DNA of 39,865 bases from Domibacillus robiginosus (GCF_000966195.1 NZ_LAHL01000020.1:1-39865); one strand, 5' to 3'; shown: positions 18,315 to 27,068, numbered from the stretch's first letter. Numbers and translations are program-made. The notes: generated by a model from the letters alone, not told the origin.

Positions 18315-19112
18315 TTAATGATGAAATAATTTTGTTGTTTTACTTTCTATAACTTGGATTTGAAAATCATTTAAATTTGCCATTTCTTTTTTTACCTTTT
18401 GTACAATTTGATCGGTCTGGGCCTTCTGCTTCACCCAAATGTACAATTCATAACTCGGGCTTTCTTTTTCTCTTACAAGCAATTTTTCTGCAGTTGTAAA
18501 TGGCATGACCATCACATTCTTATTTCTTGAGACAGGAGACACAATCCCTACTACACTGACTTTATCTTTGCCAAGCCGAAAGGATTTAGGGTGGTACGCT
18601 AGGCTTCCAAGAATCATTTTCCCTTCTTCGGTTTTATAATTTTTTGCAAAGGTCTCATTGACCATCATGACCAACTCCCCATCATCTTTCCTAGAAAGCA
18701 GCCGGCCTTCGATACTTTTCGGAACAACAGAAACTTCCTCGTGGATGAACAAAAAGTCTTTATCAACATCGATCCCCAATATTTCTCCGTAATCATTCTT
18801 CGCCGTCAAATATTGGTAAACCTCTTTTACCCCATTCATTCTTTTAATCTTGTGATATAGAGCCTGATAAAATTCTTGTTCAATTGAGTTGAATGAAATA
18901 CGAACCATTATACGTTCTTGGGAAGTAGAAATTCCTGTTTTGTTAAATTGGCTTGAACGAAGAGTTGTTGTCATTCCATGATCTGTAAGCTTGATCTTCT
19001 CATTATGGTCAACTGGCTTTAGGGTATGAGCCTCCATAAGAATAGCGGACACACCTAGAACGATAAAAATCACAATAGATGACAGCAAGATGAGTTTTTT
19101 TCTTCTATTCAT
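18315..19112 (-). CDS. Membrane-anchored MacB-type extracytoplasmic domain without a permease domain
   Basis: The 265-residue protein has one N-terminal membrane helix (about 7-26) and an extracytoplasmic domain. Its pattern, with GVSAILMEAHTLKP, IEGRLLSRKDDGELVMMVNETFAKNY, SVVGIVSPVSRNKNVMVMPFTTAEKLL and a final coiled segment, resembles the periplasmic core domain of MacB/FtsX-family ABC permeases. In those permeases three C-terminal membrane helices follow; here the protein stops with KTTKLFHH, so no permease is possible. It may be an adaptor or sensor related to these transporters, or a truncated permease. The ribosome binding site (GGAAAGG, about 12 bases away) is weak. It probably forms a two-gene unit with the RodA-like gene, and a repeated motif lies 61 bases upstream. 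Confidence 0.65.
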   Translation of the reverse strand: MNRRKKLILLSSIVIFIVLGVSAILMEAHTLKPVDHNEKIKLTDHGMTTTLRSSQFNKTGISTSQERIMVRISFNSIEQEFYQALYHKIKRMNGVKEVYQYLTAKNDYGEILGIDVDKDFLFIHEEVSVVPKSIEGRLLSRKDDGELVMMVNETFAKNYKTEEGKMILGSLAYHPKSFRLGKDKVSVVGIVSPVSRNKNVMVMPFTTAEKLLVREKESPSYELYIWVKQKAQTDQIVQKVKKEMANLNDFQIQVIESKTTKLFHH

Positions 19113-19172
19113 TCTTAATAATGCCTTTCCATCTTAATTTTTAAAGTTTATTGGAGTATCACATAATATCTT

Positions 19173-19184
19173 GAAGAATCTGTG
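19173..19184 (-). promoter_or_regulatory. Repeated motif, copy 3 (minus-strand core CACAGATTCTTCA)
   Basis: This copy lies 61-72 bases upstream of the MacB-domain gene. On the minus strand it is followed by ATTATG and TGATAC, as at 6601. It may be a shared promoter or operator element. Confidence 0.4.
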
Positions 19185-19273
19185 TAGATTGAGACATTAT
19201 CTTGAAAAATATTTCTGTTCATACATGATCATGAATTCTGAGGTTTTGAACGAAGGTTTACTGAATTAATTGA

Positions 19274-19303
19274 TTGACAATTTAGAGCGAAGGCGCATAA
19301 TAT
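19274..19303 (+). promoter_or_regulatory. Sigma-A-type promoter of the feo operon
   Basis: A perfect TTGACA (19274-19279), an 18-base spacer and TAATAT (19298-19303), 70 bases before the feoA start. No canonical Fur box was seen overlapping it. Confidence 0.6.
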
Positions 19304-19372
19304 AATTTCAAAAAATTGCCTTAGTGCAAAAATATAGATAATAACCAACACATTAGCAGGAGGCTAAAGTTT

Positions 19373-19624
19373 ATGTATAAAGTAAAAACACAACAAAACC
19401 TGTATCAAGCCAAGACCGGAGAAGAGTTCTTCATAAAGAAAGTGGAAATCAAAGGAGAACTAAAGAGACGCTTACTGGGTTTGGGATTTGTTCCCGGGTC
19501 AACCGTTGAGATCTTAAAGAAAAGTCTTTTAGGGGACCCGATATCATACATGGTAGCAGGTACATTCATCGCTTTAAGAAAAGAAGAAAGAAGACTCATT
19601 TTTGGAAAGGTGATCGATCTGTGA
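19373..19624 (+). CDS. feoA: Ferrous iron transport protein A
   Basis: This is an 83-residue SH3-like cytosolic protein that supports FeoB-mediated Fe2+ uptake. Recognisable parts are the [46 protein letters not shown] core, described here by its [16 protein letters not shown] and LGDPISY segments. Length and pattern fit FeoA. The ATG has GGAGG eight bases upstream. Its TGA stop overlaps the GTG start of feoB (GTGA), which indicates translational coupling. Because feoB is broken, FeoA probably no longer serves a working FeoB from this operon. Confidence 0.88.
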   Translation: MYKVKTQQNLYQAKTGEEFFIKKVEIKGELKRRLLGLGFVPGSTVEILKKSLLGDPISYMVAGTFIALRKEERRLIFGKVIDL

Positions 19625-19815
19625 AGTATTTTACTGTGGCACTTGCAGGAAATCCAAACACAGGGAAAAGCACATTATTTAATGCATTAACAGGCCTTAA
19701 GCAGCATACCGGAAACTGGTCTGGAAAAACGGTGAATCTCGCGTCCGGCTATCATCACCATAAAACCGAAACATTTAAAATCATAGATCTTCCCGGCACA
19801 TATTCCTTATTGTGA
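19621..19815 (+). pseudogene. feoB: feoB truncated after about 62 codons at a transposon-end palindrome
   Basis: FeoB is normally a protein of about 650 residues with an N-terminal G domain and a membrane iron channel. Here only the start of the G domain remains: G1 motif GNPNTGKST (residues 10-18), a G2-like region around NWSGKT, and G3 motif DLPGTYSL. The GTG start overlaps the feoA stop. Coding sequence continues normally to the TTA leucine codon at 19807-19809. A 45-bp palindrome identical in its outer arm to the tnpB element end then begins, and TGA inside it closes the frame. What follows is not recognisable as FeoB, so insertion plus deletion removed about 1.8 kb. Confidence 0.85.
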
Positions 19816-19856
19816 ACCTCTCCATCAAAATCTTTGATTCGGGTGGAGAGGTTCAC
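19812..19856. repeat. Solo 45-bp palindrome derived from the tnpB element end
   Basis: Perfect 13-bp outer arms, GTGAACCTCTCCA and TGGAGAGGTTCAC, enclose an inner TCAAA-ATC-TTTGA hairpin. The right arm and inner hairpin match the right end of the window-edge elements with two base changes. Unlike those copies, both arms are here the outer-type sequence. No tnpB is next to it. It marks the feoB truncation point. Confidence 0.85.
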
Positions 19857-19988
19857 ACCAGGCGTAAGCTGATAGCCGTAGAGCAATTTCTGCCTGTATA
19901 TTCATACTCCTGTCCTAATCATCAGTGCACTACAATGCAGCCGCCTTTTTTGTTTCGAATGCAACATTTAAAAGCGTTACAAAAATTG

Positions 19989-20028
19989 AAAAAGCAGCTG
20001 TCTCTTTCCCAAGAGGACAGCTGCTTTT
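19989..20028 (+). terminator. Terminator, probably of the former feo operon
   Basis: AAAAGCAGCTGTC and GACAGCTGCTTTT arms (13 bp) surround a loop that can extend the stem by CTCTT/AAGAG. Confidence 0.8.
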
Positions 20029-20339
20029 CCGTGATACATGTGTAAAAAAATATATCACAAAAGGATGGCGAAACCTTTGTAAGAGAATTATACGATGGAC
20101 AAGGAAAGCTTATACTCATTTATTTAAAATAGAAATGGATAAACCAGTTTCACTATTGTGTTGTGTAAATTCTGACCGGGTTATCGTAGGCACCTTGCTT
20201 TATTAGTCATAAAAAGAATATTGTATCGGTTTCTAACATACATTCTTCATTGTTGAGCTTGCATAGCGATTATAATCCAAATGAAAAAGTGTATGTCTAA
20301 AAAGAAAATGAAACAAAAAATAGATAATGATATCGAATA

Positions 20340-20376
20340 ATCGAAATAAAAAAGCCGAAAAGGTAGATGCCGTTGC
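20340..20376 (-). terminator. Weak terminator after the siroheme reductase-like gene
   Basis: On the minus strand AAAAGGC...CCTTTT with a long loop is followed by CGGCTTTTTTATT. The stem is short, so confidence is moderate. Confidence 0.45.
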
Positions 20377-20386
20377 CTTTTGACTT

Positions 20387-21007
20387 TTAAATCGCAAGTT
20401 GTTCCAAAATAAGATTTTTATCTACTCTTTTTATAAACTTATAGAACTGCTCTCTTTTTTTTCCATTTTCAGAATACAGATCAATTATTTGCTCGACTGC
20501 ATTATATAGCTGATCCGGTGTAAGATTTTCAAGTAACAGAAATCCTACCTCAGCATCTTTCCCTTTCGCCTTTCCACCTATATAAAGATTGTAATGATCT
20601 TTCATTTTCATTACACCAATATCGCTTAGCATTGGCTCTCCACACCCTACCGGACACCCTGTATACGCAACTTTTAATGTAAAAGGTACTGGTTTTCCTG
20701 CTATCCGGTTGTTTAATTCTTTTGCTACAGGCATTCCTTCCTGTTCTTCTCCCTTACAGAAGTTACAGGTTCTTAAACTTTTCACGTAATTTCCGACAGG
20801 GTAACAAACTAATCCGACACGTTTAAATTCTTCGATAATTTCTTCCTCTTTATCTTTTGGTATTTCTACGTACAATTGCTGAAATGTCGTTACCTCTATA
20901 CTCTCTTCATCATCCATGTATTTAGCAATGGTACGCAACTGCGCAGCATTTAGTCTTGACCCAAAATCAATACCACCGTTAACAGCCATTTTTATTTTTT
21001 CATTCAT
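20387..21007 (-). CDS. Siroheme/[4Fe-4S] nitrite-sulfite reductase-like protein, short form
   Basis: The 206-residue cytosolic protein corresponds to a single half of the nitrite/sulfite reductase fold. An N-terminal ferredoxin-like half-domain (about 1-70; LNAAQLRTIAKYMDD, VTTFQQLYVEI) is followed by the metal-binding part. That part has Cys in RTCNFCKGEEQ and in AYTGCPVGCGEP; the C-x3-C pair is the classic half of the siroheme-iron-sulfur site. Full sirohaem reductases are 550 residues or more, so this is a minimal version of unknown substrate. Small proteins of this type are common in Bacilli. The start has AAGGG nine bases upstream. It is divergent from the CC-motif gene, with a perfect palindrome in the shared promoter region. 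Confidence 0.75.
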   Translation of the reverse strand: MNEKIKMAVNGGIDFGSRLNAAQLRTIAKYMDDEESIEVTTFQQLYVEIPKDKEEEIIEEFKRVGLVCYPVGNYVKSLRTCNFCKGEEQEGMPVAKELNNRIAGKPVPFTLKVAYTGCPVGCGEPMLSDIGVMKMKDHYNLYIGGKAKGKDAEVGFLLLENLTPDQLYNAVEQIIDLYSENGKKREQFYKFIKRVDKNLILEQLAI

Positions 21008-21135
21008 AATAAAATCCCTTCAATCATATTTTTAAAGATGAATTACAACATATAGGTTACCCCTCTATAGTATACAAAATAACTAGACAAGGAACAAATA
21101 TCAAAAATTTAAGAATAAAAAACTAGTTATCTTAT

Positions 21136-21155
21136 GATTCTAATTATTTAGAATC
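21136..21155. promoter_or_regulatory. Perfect 20-bp palindrome in a divergent promoter region
   Basis: GATTCTAA-TTAT-TTAGAATC, an exact 8-bp inverted repeat, lies 12 bases upstream of the -35 box of the CC-motif gene and 129 bases from the start of the divergent reductase-like gene. It is likely an operator for both; the regulator is unknown. Confidence 0.5.
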
Positions 21156-21166
21156 CCCATATTTGT

Positions 21167-21195
21167 TTGACATTTCAATATATTCTTTTTATATT
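21167..21195 (+). promoter_or_regulatory. Sigma-A-type promoter of the CC-motif gene
   Basis: TTGACA at 21167-21172, a 17-base spacer and TATATT at 21190-21195, 45 bases before the start codon. It is a near-consensus promoter. Confidence 0.7.
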
Positions 21196-21239
21196 GAGAG
21201 TAGCTACTCGAAAATTGTAAAACATTTGGGAGTGAGGAT

Positions 21240-21518
21240 ATGCATTTTGAACTTGATCAAAAAGCAAAAAGCTGGCTTGAATCCAAAGGAAAACATCTTA
21301 CAGTTAATACTGTTGAGGTAAAAGGGTGTTGTATAGCAGGAGTACAAGATCTAATGACTATTCCTAAAAAACCAAAGGATTTGCACCGCTATAACGAGTT
21401 TACAGTAGAAAATCTCTCTATATATGTTCAAAAAAATATTAAAGTAAAGGATAAGATCTCCCTTAAAGTGGCAGGGGTTGGATTTTTCAAAGGTATTTCG
21501 GCAAAATTAACTAATTAA
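21240..21518 (+). CDS. Small CC-motif (HesB-like) protein
   Basis: The 92-residue soluble protein begins with MHFELDQKAKSWLESKGKHLTV, described here by its FELDQKAKSWLESKG start. It carries a vicinal cysteine pair in EVKGCCIAG near residues 29-30. The layout, a short helix, a strand with CC and then strands ending KVAGVGFFKGIS, resembles the family annotated as CC/Se-motif (seleno)proteins, which are distant HesB/IscA-like proteins. Here both positions are cysteine, not selenocysteine. The role is unknown; redox or iron-sulfur/sulfur handling is plausible given the divergent siroheme-type gene. The start is ATG with GGAGTGAGG just upstream, and a strong promoter is present. Confidence 0.65.
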   Translation: MHFELDQKAKSWLESKGKHLTVNTVEVKGCCIAGVQDLMTIPKKPKDLHRYNEFTVENLSIYVQKNIKVKDKISLKVAGVGFFKGISAKLTN

Positions 21519-21587
21519 TAAATACATCCCTTTTATAAACAGATGATAGTTCATAATATTCTGGCGACAGGCCAAGAGCTAGCCATC

Positions 21588-21646
21588 AGACTGTAGCAAA
21601 GTGGTTCTCAACTCCTCCTGTTTGAGAGCCACTTTGTCTATAGTCT
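21588..21646 (+). terminator. Long hairpin after the CC-motif gene
   Basis: The arms AGACTGTAGCAAAGTGG and CCACTTTGTCTATAGTCT pair over about 24 bp with small mismatches, including a TCTCAA/TTGAGA segment around the loop. No strong T run follows, so it may act as an RNA-stabilising structure as much as a terminator. Confidence 0.6.
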
Positions 21647-21740
21647 AAAACTTCAATTCTTAAATTGTACCTTAGAACACATTTAATGCTGAATAAAAAC
21701 ATACTTTCTTCTTGACTTAATGAAAAGGAAATATAGAAAA

Positions 21741-21947
21741 CTATACCTTCAATGTTTTATTTTCCAAACCAAGATAGGTTTTTGCAATCCAGATCCATCC
21801 AGCAATGAATAATACAATAGACATTACTGTGAAGGGATGAAAGAAAAAATCAGGAATATGTACTGTGCTGATCCCGAAAATAATGATACCGGTAAAAAGA
21901 TAAGAATAACTCAACAAGAAACGAATAAAAAAATTTGAAAATCTCAT
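21741..21947 (-). CDS. Small membrane protein, 68 aa
   Basis: Two hydrophobic segments (about residues 7-27 and 37-56) are joined by a short loop with HIPDFFFHPF. The ATG at 21947 has GAGGTG seven bases upstream and is preferred over a TTG or earlier ATG in the same frame. No family is recognised. Confidence 0.55.
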   Translation of the reverse strand: MRFSNFFIRFLLSYSYLFTGIIIFGISTVHIPDFFFHPFTVMSIVLFIAGWIWIAKTYLGLENKTLKV

Positions 21948-21977
21948 TAGAAAACACCTCTTTGCATGTATAACCAC

Positions 21978-22492
21978 CTTAATTTTACCGAGACTTGTTG
22001 CTTGTGAATAGGTCTTTATTTTCTATGTTTTCGACAATTATATGGCGTTTGTGCAGTTAATGCATAAATACAATCCAAGCCTGCACAATAAGGAGGTTTT
22101 GGTTTTATACGTCAACTAATTTAAAACTAGAGTATTAGTTCTGCAAATAACTAAATGGAGATTGTATTGGAATGTTACATAGTTTTGGAATGGGCCTCCT
22201 CCGTCTATCATCTGCTTATATGCGTTAATTCTTGCCTGATTAGTTTATCGGTGTTTAATGTAACAAATCCCTTGAAAACTGAGATGGTACTTAAATAACC
22301 CAACTGGGCATATATTGGTTAACCAATGGCAACTTTGTTTTATCTTCTTTTAATGGGCACTGTCTAAAAAGCAGCTATAACACCAAATAGCTGCTTTTTC
22401 ACTTTTCCAATACTAATACTTATCGTAAATAAGCTTTCATATTGATTAACCCTACCCTCCCATATACCTTACCTAATTAAGTGGCCACTGAA
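21978..22492. other. Intergenic stretch before the IS cluster
   Basis: No gene is supported. It ends near a hairpin terminator at 22368-22403. The following 4 kb is rich in mobile elements and broken genes. Confidence 0.35.
22368..22403. terminator. Hairpin terminator, orphan
   Basis: AAAAAGCAGCTAT and ATAGCTGCTTTTT arms with an eight-to-ten-base loop. No intact gene ends here on either strand. Confidence 0.7.
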
Positions 22493-22854
22493 CTGATCTG
22501 CCCCTCAATTCTTAAACGGGATTGACACTCTTAAAGTCAAAACAAAGGGGCGTCCGTCCATGAAAAAAGACAAGAAGAAAAAACAGGCTGAAGAAGGATC
22601 ACAGGAAACGCTGCTCGCTGAAATCGAGCGCCTGCGTATGGAGACTTTTTTGGACTGTTGAAAAAGGGATGCTTTATCTCAAGAGTTTCAGAGCATGAAT
22701 GATTCCATTGAGGGGTTAGAAGGCTACATGACGCATTATAACCAGAAACGAATCAAGAAAAAAGTAAAGTAAAGGGCATGACTCCGGTTCAATATCGGAT
22801 TCATGCTCTAGAAGCTGCCTGGGATTCGTGTCTAACTTTTTGGGTTCAGATCAG
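22493..22854 (+). mobile_element. Internally deleted IS3-family (IS150-like) element
   Basis: Terminal inverted repeats CTGATCTG (22493) and CAGATCAG (ending 22854) bound a 362-bp relic. The left part encodes the end of an OrfA-like protein (MKKDKKKKQAEEGSQETLLA, ...IERLRME). The next bases jump to the OrfB C-terminus: FFGLLKKGMLYL, then in shifted frames HYNQKRIKKKVK and KGMTPVQYRIHALEAAW. Nearly all of the transposase, including the DDE core, is missing, so it cannot move by itself. Confidence 0.8.
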
Positions 22855-22884
22855 ATCCAGCTTTCTTTTTTTATATTAGATCAT

Positions 22885-23931
22885 TTGTCAAATTAAGCGC
22901 AACACTTCGTCGATAAACGCTTCGTATGGCGTACGCCATCCCAGGCACTTGCGCGGCCGGTTGTTCAGCAGCTGAAGAGCCCGGCCCAGCTCGTCATCCG
23001 TCACTTTGTTGAAATCGGTGCCTTTTGGAAAGAACTCACGAAACAAGCCGTTGGTATTTTCATTGCTTCCACGCTGCCAGGGGGAATACGGGTCCGCAAA
23101 ATAAAAGATAATCCCTGTATCTTTTTCCAGCACTAAATAACAGCTGAATTCTTTTCCGCGATCTGTGGTTGCCGTCTTGAAGACCTCATTTGGCATACGG
23201 CTGTACAAAGTCCGGATGGCCCATTCCATCGAATCTGCCGATCTATCTGTCATCTTGACCGCTACATACCAGCGGGTTTTGCGCTCGACAAAGGTGGCGA
23301 CACAGCCCTTGCTTTTCCCGCGTCCAGACACAACCGTATCCAGTTCCCAGTGGCCAAAAGACTGACGCTTTTTAACTTCAGCCGGGCGTTCGGCAATCGG
23401 TGTGCCGATATTAAATCGGCCTCTTGTTTCCTGGGGCTTCTGGCGTTTTCCTTTGTGGCGGAGAACCGCAGCCTTTCGGCTGAGCCGTCCAGTGTATAGC
23501 CATCTGTAAATCGTTTTGAAGCAGACTGCCCCCTTAAACAGCCGGTTGGCGATCTGTTCTGGCGACCAGGTGGCATCCAGTTTTTCTTCAATCATTTCAG
23601 CTACAGTGGAAGACCACTTTCCACGGCAGCCGCAATTTTTGCGCCGCTGTTCATACCGGTGCTGTGCAGCCTCGGGCTTATACAGCCCGTTAGAGGAACT
23701 GTTCCGTGTAAGCTCACGTGAGACGGTAGAAACCGACCGGCCAATTCTTCTAGCAATGTCCCGGAGGGAACAGCCGGATTCCTTTAATGTTTCTATGCGT
23801 GCGCGCTCAAATGTGCTAAGATGTTGGTAGCTCATGACAGCCCTCCGTGAATGTTTGTGTAGGAACTTACATTTTACACGAAGCTGCCATGGGCTTTTTT
23901 TATTTTCTAGGTGTTGCACTTAATATTACAA
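22885..23931. mobile_element. IS30-family insertion sequence, apparently intact
   Basis: Imperfect 25-bp terminal inverted repeats match at 20 of 25 positions: left TTGTCAAATTAAGCGCAACAC, split as TTGTCAAATT and AAGCGCAACAC, and right (reverse complement) TTGTAATATT and AAGTGCAACAC. They enclose one transposase gene. No clear target duplication was seen. The right end abuts the amidase pseudogene within 25 bases. Confidence 0.85.
22888..23835 (-). CDS. IS30-family transposase
   Basis: The 315-residue DDE transposase starts MSYQHLSTFERARIE. An N-terminal helix-turn-helix (about 8-50; LKESGCSLRDIARRIGRSVSTVSREL is summarised by its SLRDIARRIGRSVSTVS core) binds the ends. The catalytic triad is visible: Asp in HWELDTVVS, Asp in TTDRGKEF and Glu in NTNGLFREFFPKG. 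The ATG at 23835 has GGAGG six bases upstream. The longer frame reaching to 23919 runs into the inverted repeat and has no better signal. The full length and intact motifs suggest an active transposase. Confidence 0.93.
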   Translation of the reverse strand: MSYQHLSTFERARIETLKESGCSLRDIARRIGRSVSTVSRELTRNSSSNGLYKPEAAQHRYEQRRKNCGCRGKWSSTVAEMIEEKLDATWSPEQIANRLFKGAVCFKTIYRWLYTGRLSRKAAVLRHKGKRQKPQETRGRFNIGTPIAERPAEVKKRQSFGHWELDTVVSGRGKSKGCVATFVERKTRWYVAVKMTDRSADSMEWAIRTLYSRMPNEVFKTATTDRGKEFSCYLVLEKDTGIIFYFADPYSPWQRGSNENTNGLFREFFPKGTDFNKVTDDELGRALQLLNNRPRKCLGWRTPYEAFIDEVLRLI

Positions 23932-23955
23932 TCCGTCATTAACTAATAATTGTTT

Positions 23956-24325
23956 TTATTTTGCTACACTAAAAAGCGACTCTACCTCATAGCCTTTCGC
24001 TTTATAGTAGTCTAAAATACCAAGATAGATGGCTTTGGCTGCTACGGTCTGCCAGTAGTCTGACTTCAGTTTATCATTGTCGCTTTTATACGTAATGAAG
24101 CCGAGTTCTGCCAGCGCAGCCGGCATATTATTTTCGCGGAGAACACCATAATTTCCTGACTTCACCCCGCGGTCCCTTAAGTTTCAGGCAGCTATCATTC
24201 TCGTTTGAATTTTTGTCGCCAGCAATTTGCTGTCTGACACATATGGGTTTGTGCCAGCCGAATAATAAAATGTTTCTGTACCAGTAGCGCTCGCGCTCGC
24301 CCCATTTGCATGGATAATGACTATT
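23956..24325 (-). pseudogene. Broken duplicate of the SLH-amidase gene (3' third)
   Basis: This stretch matches codons 356 to the end of the intact amidase gene at 27542-28975 almost base for base, for example NMPAALAELGFIT and the WQTVAAKAIYLGILDYYKAKG tail. It lacks the first zinc-binding histidine and the conserved glutamate. A TGG-to-TGA change corresponding to Trp402 stops the frame. The extreme C-terminus differs (YEVESLFSVAK against FNVETLYKVAS), so it may be a decayed paralogue rather than a very recent copy. Upstream similarity ends near 24325. Confidence 0.88.
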
Positions 24326-24653
24326 CCGAATGAAGCAGTTTTTTAACGAGAATGGAAGCAGCCACAATGTTGACGACTAGCACAACCAGCCTTACCCATA
24401 AGAGGGCCCAGGCTTCCCTGGCAAACCGCTTTTTCCTCTGCACCTATTCGTGGATCTGGCAAAGATATCAAAAAGATTGCATGGTTTGACGGTATATCGT
24501 TTTATTTTCACAGCAATTACATCCTCTCTTTGGGTTATTCACTTATCGTTGCAACGGCTATTGCCCGTGAAGGCCCAAGTAATTATCGCTTCTAATTTCC
24601 TTGCATTCATACACGGTTCTTTGTATTACCACTGTTTATTTAGATGAAAAACT
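24326..24653. other. Non-coding or scrambled DNA beside the pseudogene
   Basis: No recognisable gene. A 65-codon plus-strand frame (24450-24647) has no ribosome binding site or family resemblance and was not called. The stretch lies between the pseudogene and the terminator of the synthase gene. Confidence 0.35.
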
Positions 24654-24690
24654 AAGCAGCATATGAACAAAATTCGTTCATATGCTGCTT
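24654..24690 (-). terminator. Terminator after the sbnA-like gene
   Basis: The stem AAGCAGCATATGAAC/GTTCATATGCTGCTT (15 bp) has a seven-base loop. Confidence 0.82.
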
Positions 24691-24751
24691 CTATATTGCT
24701 GTTATAAATTTTTATCTATATGAGGATTTTTAAATTCTATATGCACGTGCT

Positions 24752-25786
<1,035 letters not shown>

Positions 25787-25874
25787 CTAGAGTAAAGAAT
25801 CTTATGCCAAAATTTTCGTTCCCATTTTTGGAGGACGATCAGGCTGACATTAATCACGTATACATTTCAAATCT

Positions 25875-27068
25875 TTATTCATTTGCAGAAATGTTTTGCG
25901 GTGTAATTTTCTTCGGGTTTATTTGTTTTAATCTCACAATTCCTATTATAGGAAGAGCGCAGATTAAGCTTAGAAGCAGCCAAAACCATTCAGGTTTTAG
26001 CCAGTCATACAAAACACCTCCTAACAGGTTGCCTAATGACCCTCCTATACCTGCAGCCAAATTAGAAAAGCCGAAATATCCAGCTAATGATTCCTTGGGG
26101 GCAATATCCGCAATATAATTTTGAAAAAAAGGAAGAAGCAACATAGAGCCAAATGAAATACTAATGAGCGCTATGATCAGCGTTATTATGTGTTCCGAAT
26201 ATCCTAATATCATTAAAGAAAAGCCGATAAGTATGTAAGGCAAAGCAAAAATAGAGCTCATACTACGGTCTTTAAACCAATGTAAAACTGGCATTTGGAG
26301 CAAAATAACATTGATTGTAACAAGAGAGAAAATCCAGCTTGAAGATCCAGTCAACCTTTCTGAGATAACAGGAAACGTTAAATATAACTGTTGGTAAATG
26401 AAGTGGAATGGCATTAAGCTAAAAACCAACAGTATAAAACTCTTATTCCGCATAATGTTTACTGTGTCTTGTATCCAGGAAGAATGCCGTTTTAACAATG
26501 GTGGGTTCGGAAGAAATAAAACGATACACCCAATAACCCAGAATAGCGCACCGGAAATGAGACACAGGAAAAGAAAGTCTTCCGGTTTAAAGAATAGGCC
26601 AGCTAAAGGACCCATCACAGTTCCGGCATTCTCAACAATATTCATCATAGAAAAGGCCTGTTTATGATTTTCGGCAGGTGTAAGCATGGTTAGCGTTGCT
26701 TTTAGTGCAGGGCTAAACATTGCACCACCCAGACCGCTTAGAATGGCCGCGATAACAATTAGGAAAGGCTGATCTGTCAAACCCAAACCTGCAAAACCTA
26801 CCCCACGGCAAGCAAATCCCGCTATTGCTAGCTGCTTATAACCAAAACGATCAGCTAAAAATCCGCCAAATACCATTAAGCCCTGCTGACTAATGATTCT
26901 AACCGAAAGGACAATACCGACAAAAGCCAATGAAAATCCTAGATGGTTAACAAAATATGTTGATATGAAAGGGACAAACATAAAAAAAGTAAAAAAAGCT
27001 ACGAACTGAATAAGGATAATCAGCCATGTTCCTGTCCCTAAATTAGAAAAGATATTTTTTTTAAACAA
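25875..27068 (-). CDS. MFS transporter, probable exporter
   Basis: The 397-residue membrane protein has about twelve hydrophobic segments. The loop motif GGFLADRFGYKQLAIAG near residues 73-89 is the MFS motif A, and GPLAGLFF follows in the fifth helix. It belongs to the drug/proton antiporter-like group. It starts with TTG, supported by GGGGAGG five bases upstream; the ATG inside that region is out of frame. It sits 136 bases upstream of the sbnA-like gene with no terminator, so the two are likely co-transcribed, and it may export that enzyme's product. No Fur box was seen. Confidence 0.85.
   Translation of the reverse strand: MFKKNIFSNLGTGTWLIILIQFVAFFTFFMFVPFISTYFVNHLGFSLAFVGIVLSVRIISQQGLMVFGGFLADRFGYKQLAIAGFACRGVGFAGLGLTDQPFLIVIAAILSGLGGAMFSPALKATLTMLTPAENHKQAFSMMNIVENAGTVMGPLAGLFFKPEDFLFLCLISGALFWVIGCIVLFLPNPPLLKRHSSWIQDTVNIMRNKSFILLVFSLMPFHFIYQQLYLTFPVISERLTGSSSWIFSLVTINVILLQMPVLHWFKDRSMSSIFALPYILIGFSLMILGYSEHIITLIIALISISFGSMLLLPFFQNYIADIAPKESLAGYFGFSNLAAGIGGSLGNLLGGVLYDWLKPEWFWLLLSLICALPIIGIVRLKQINPKKITPQNISANE

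Larger units (their letters stand above)
19857..20386. other. Region after the feoB break, without an intact gene
   Basis: It contains a strong terminator at 19989-20028, possibly the original feo terminator. Short open frames follow, with no recognisable product. Confidence 0.4.
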
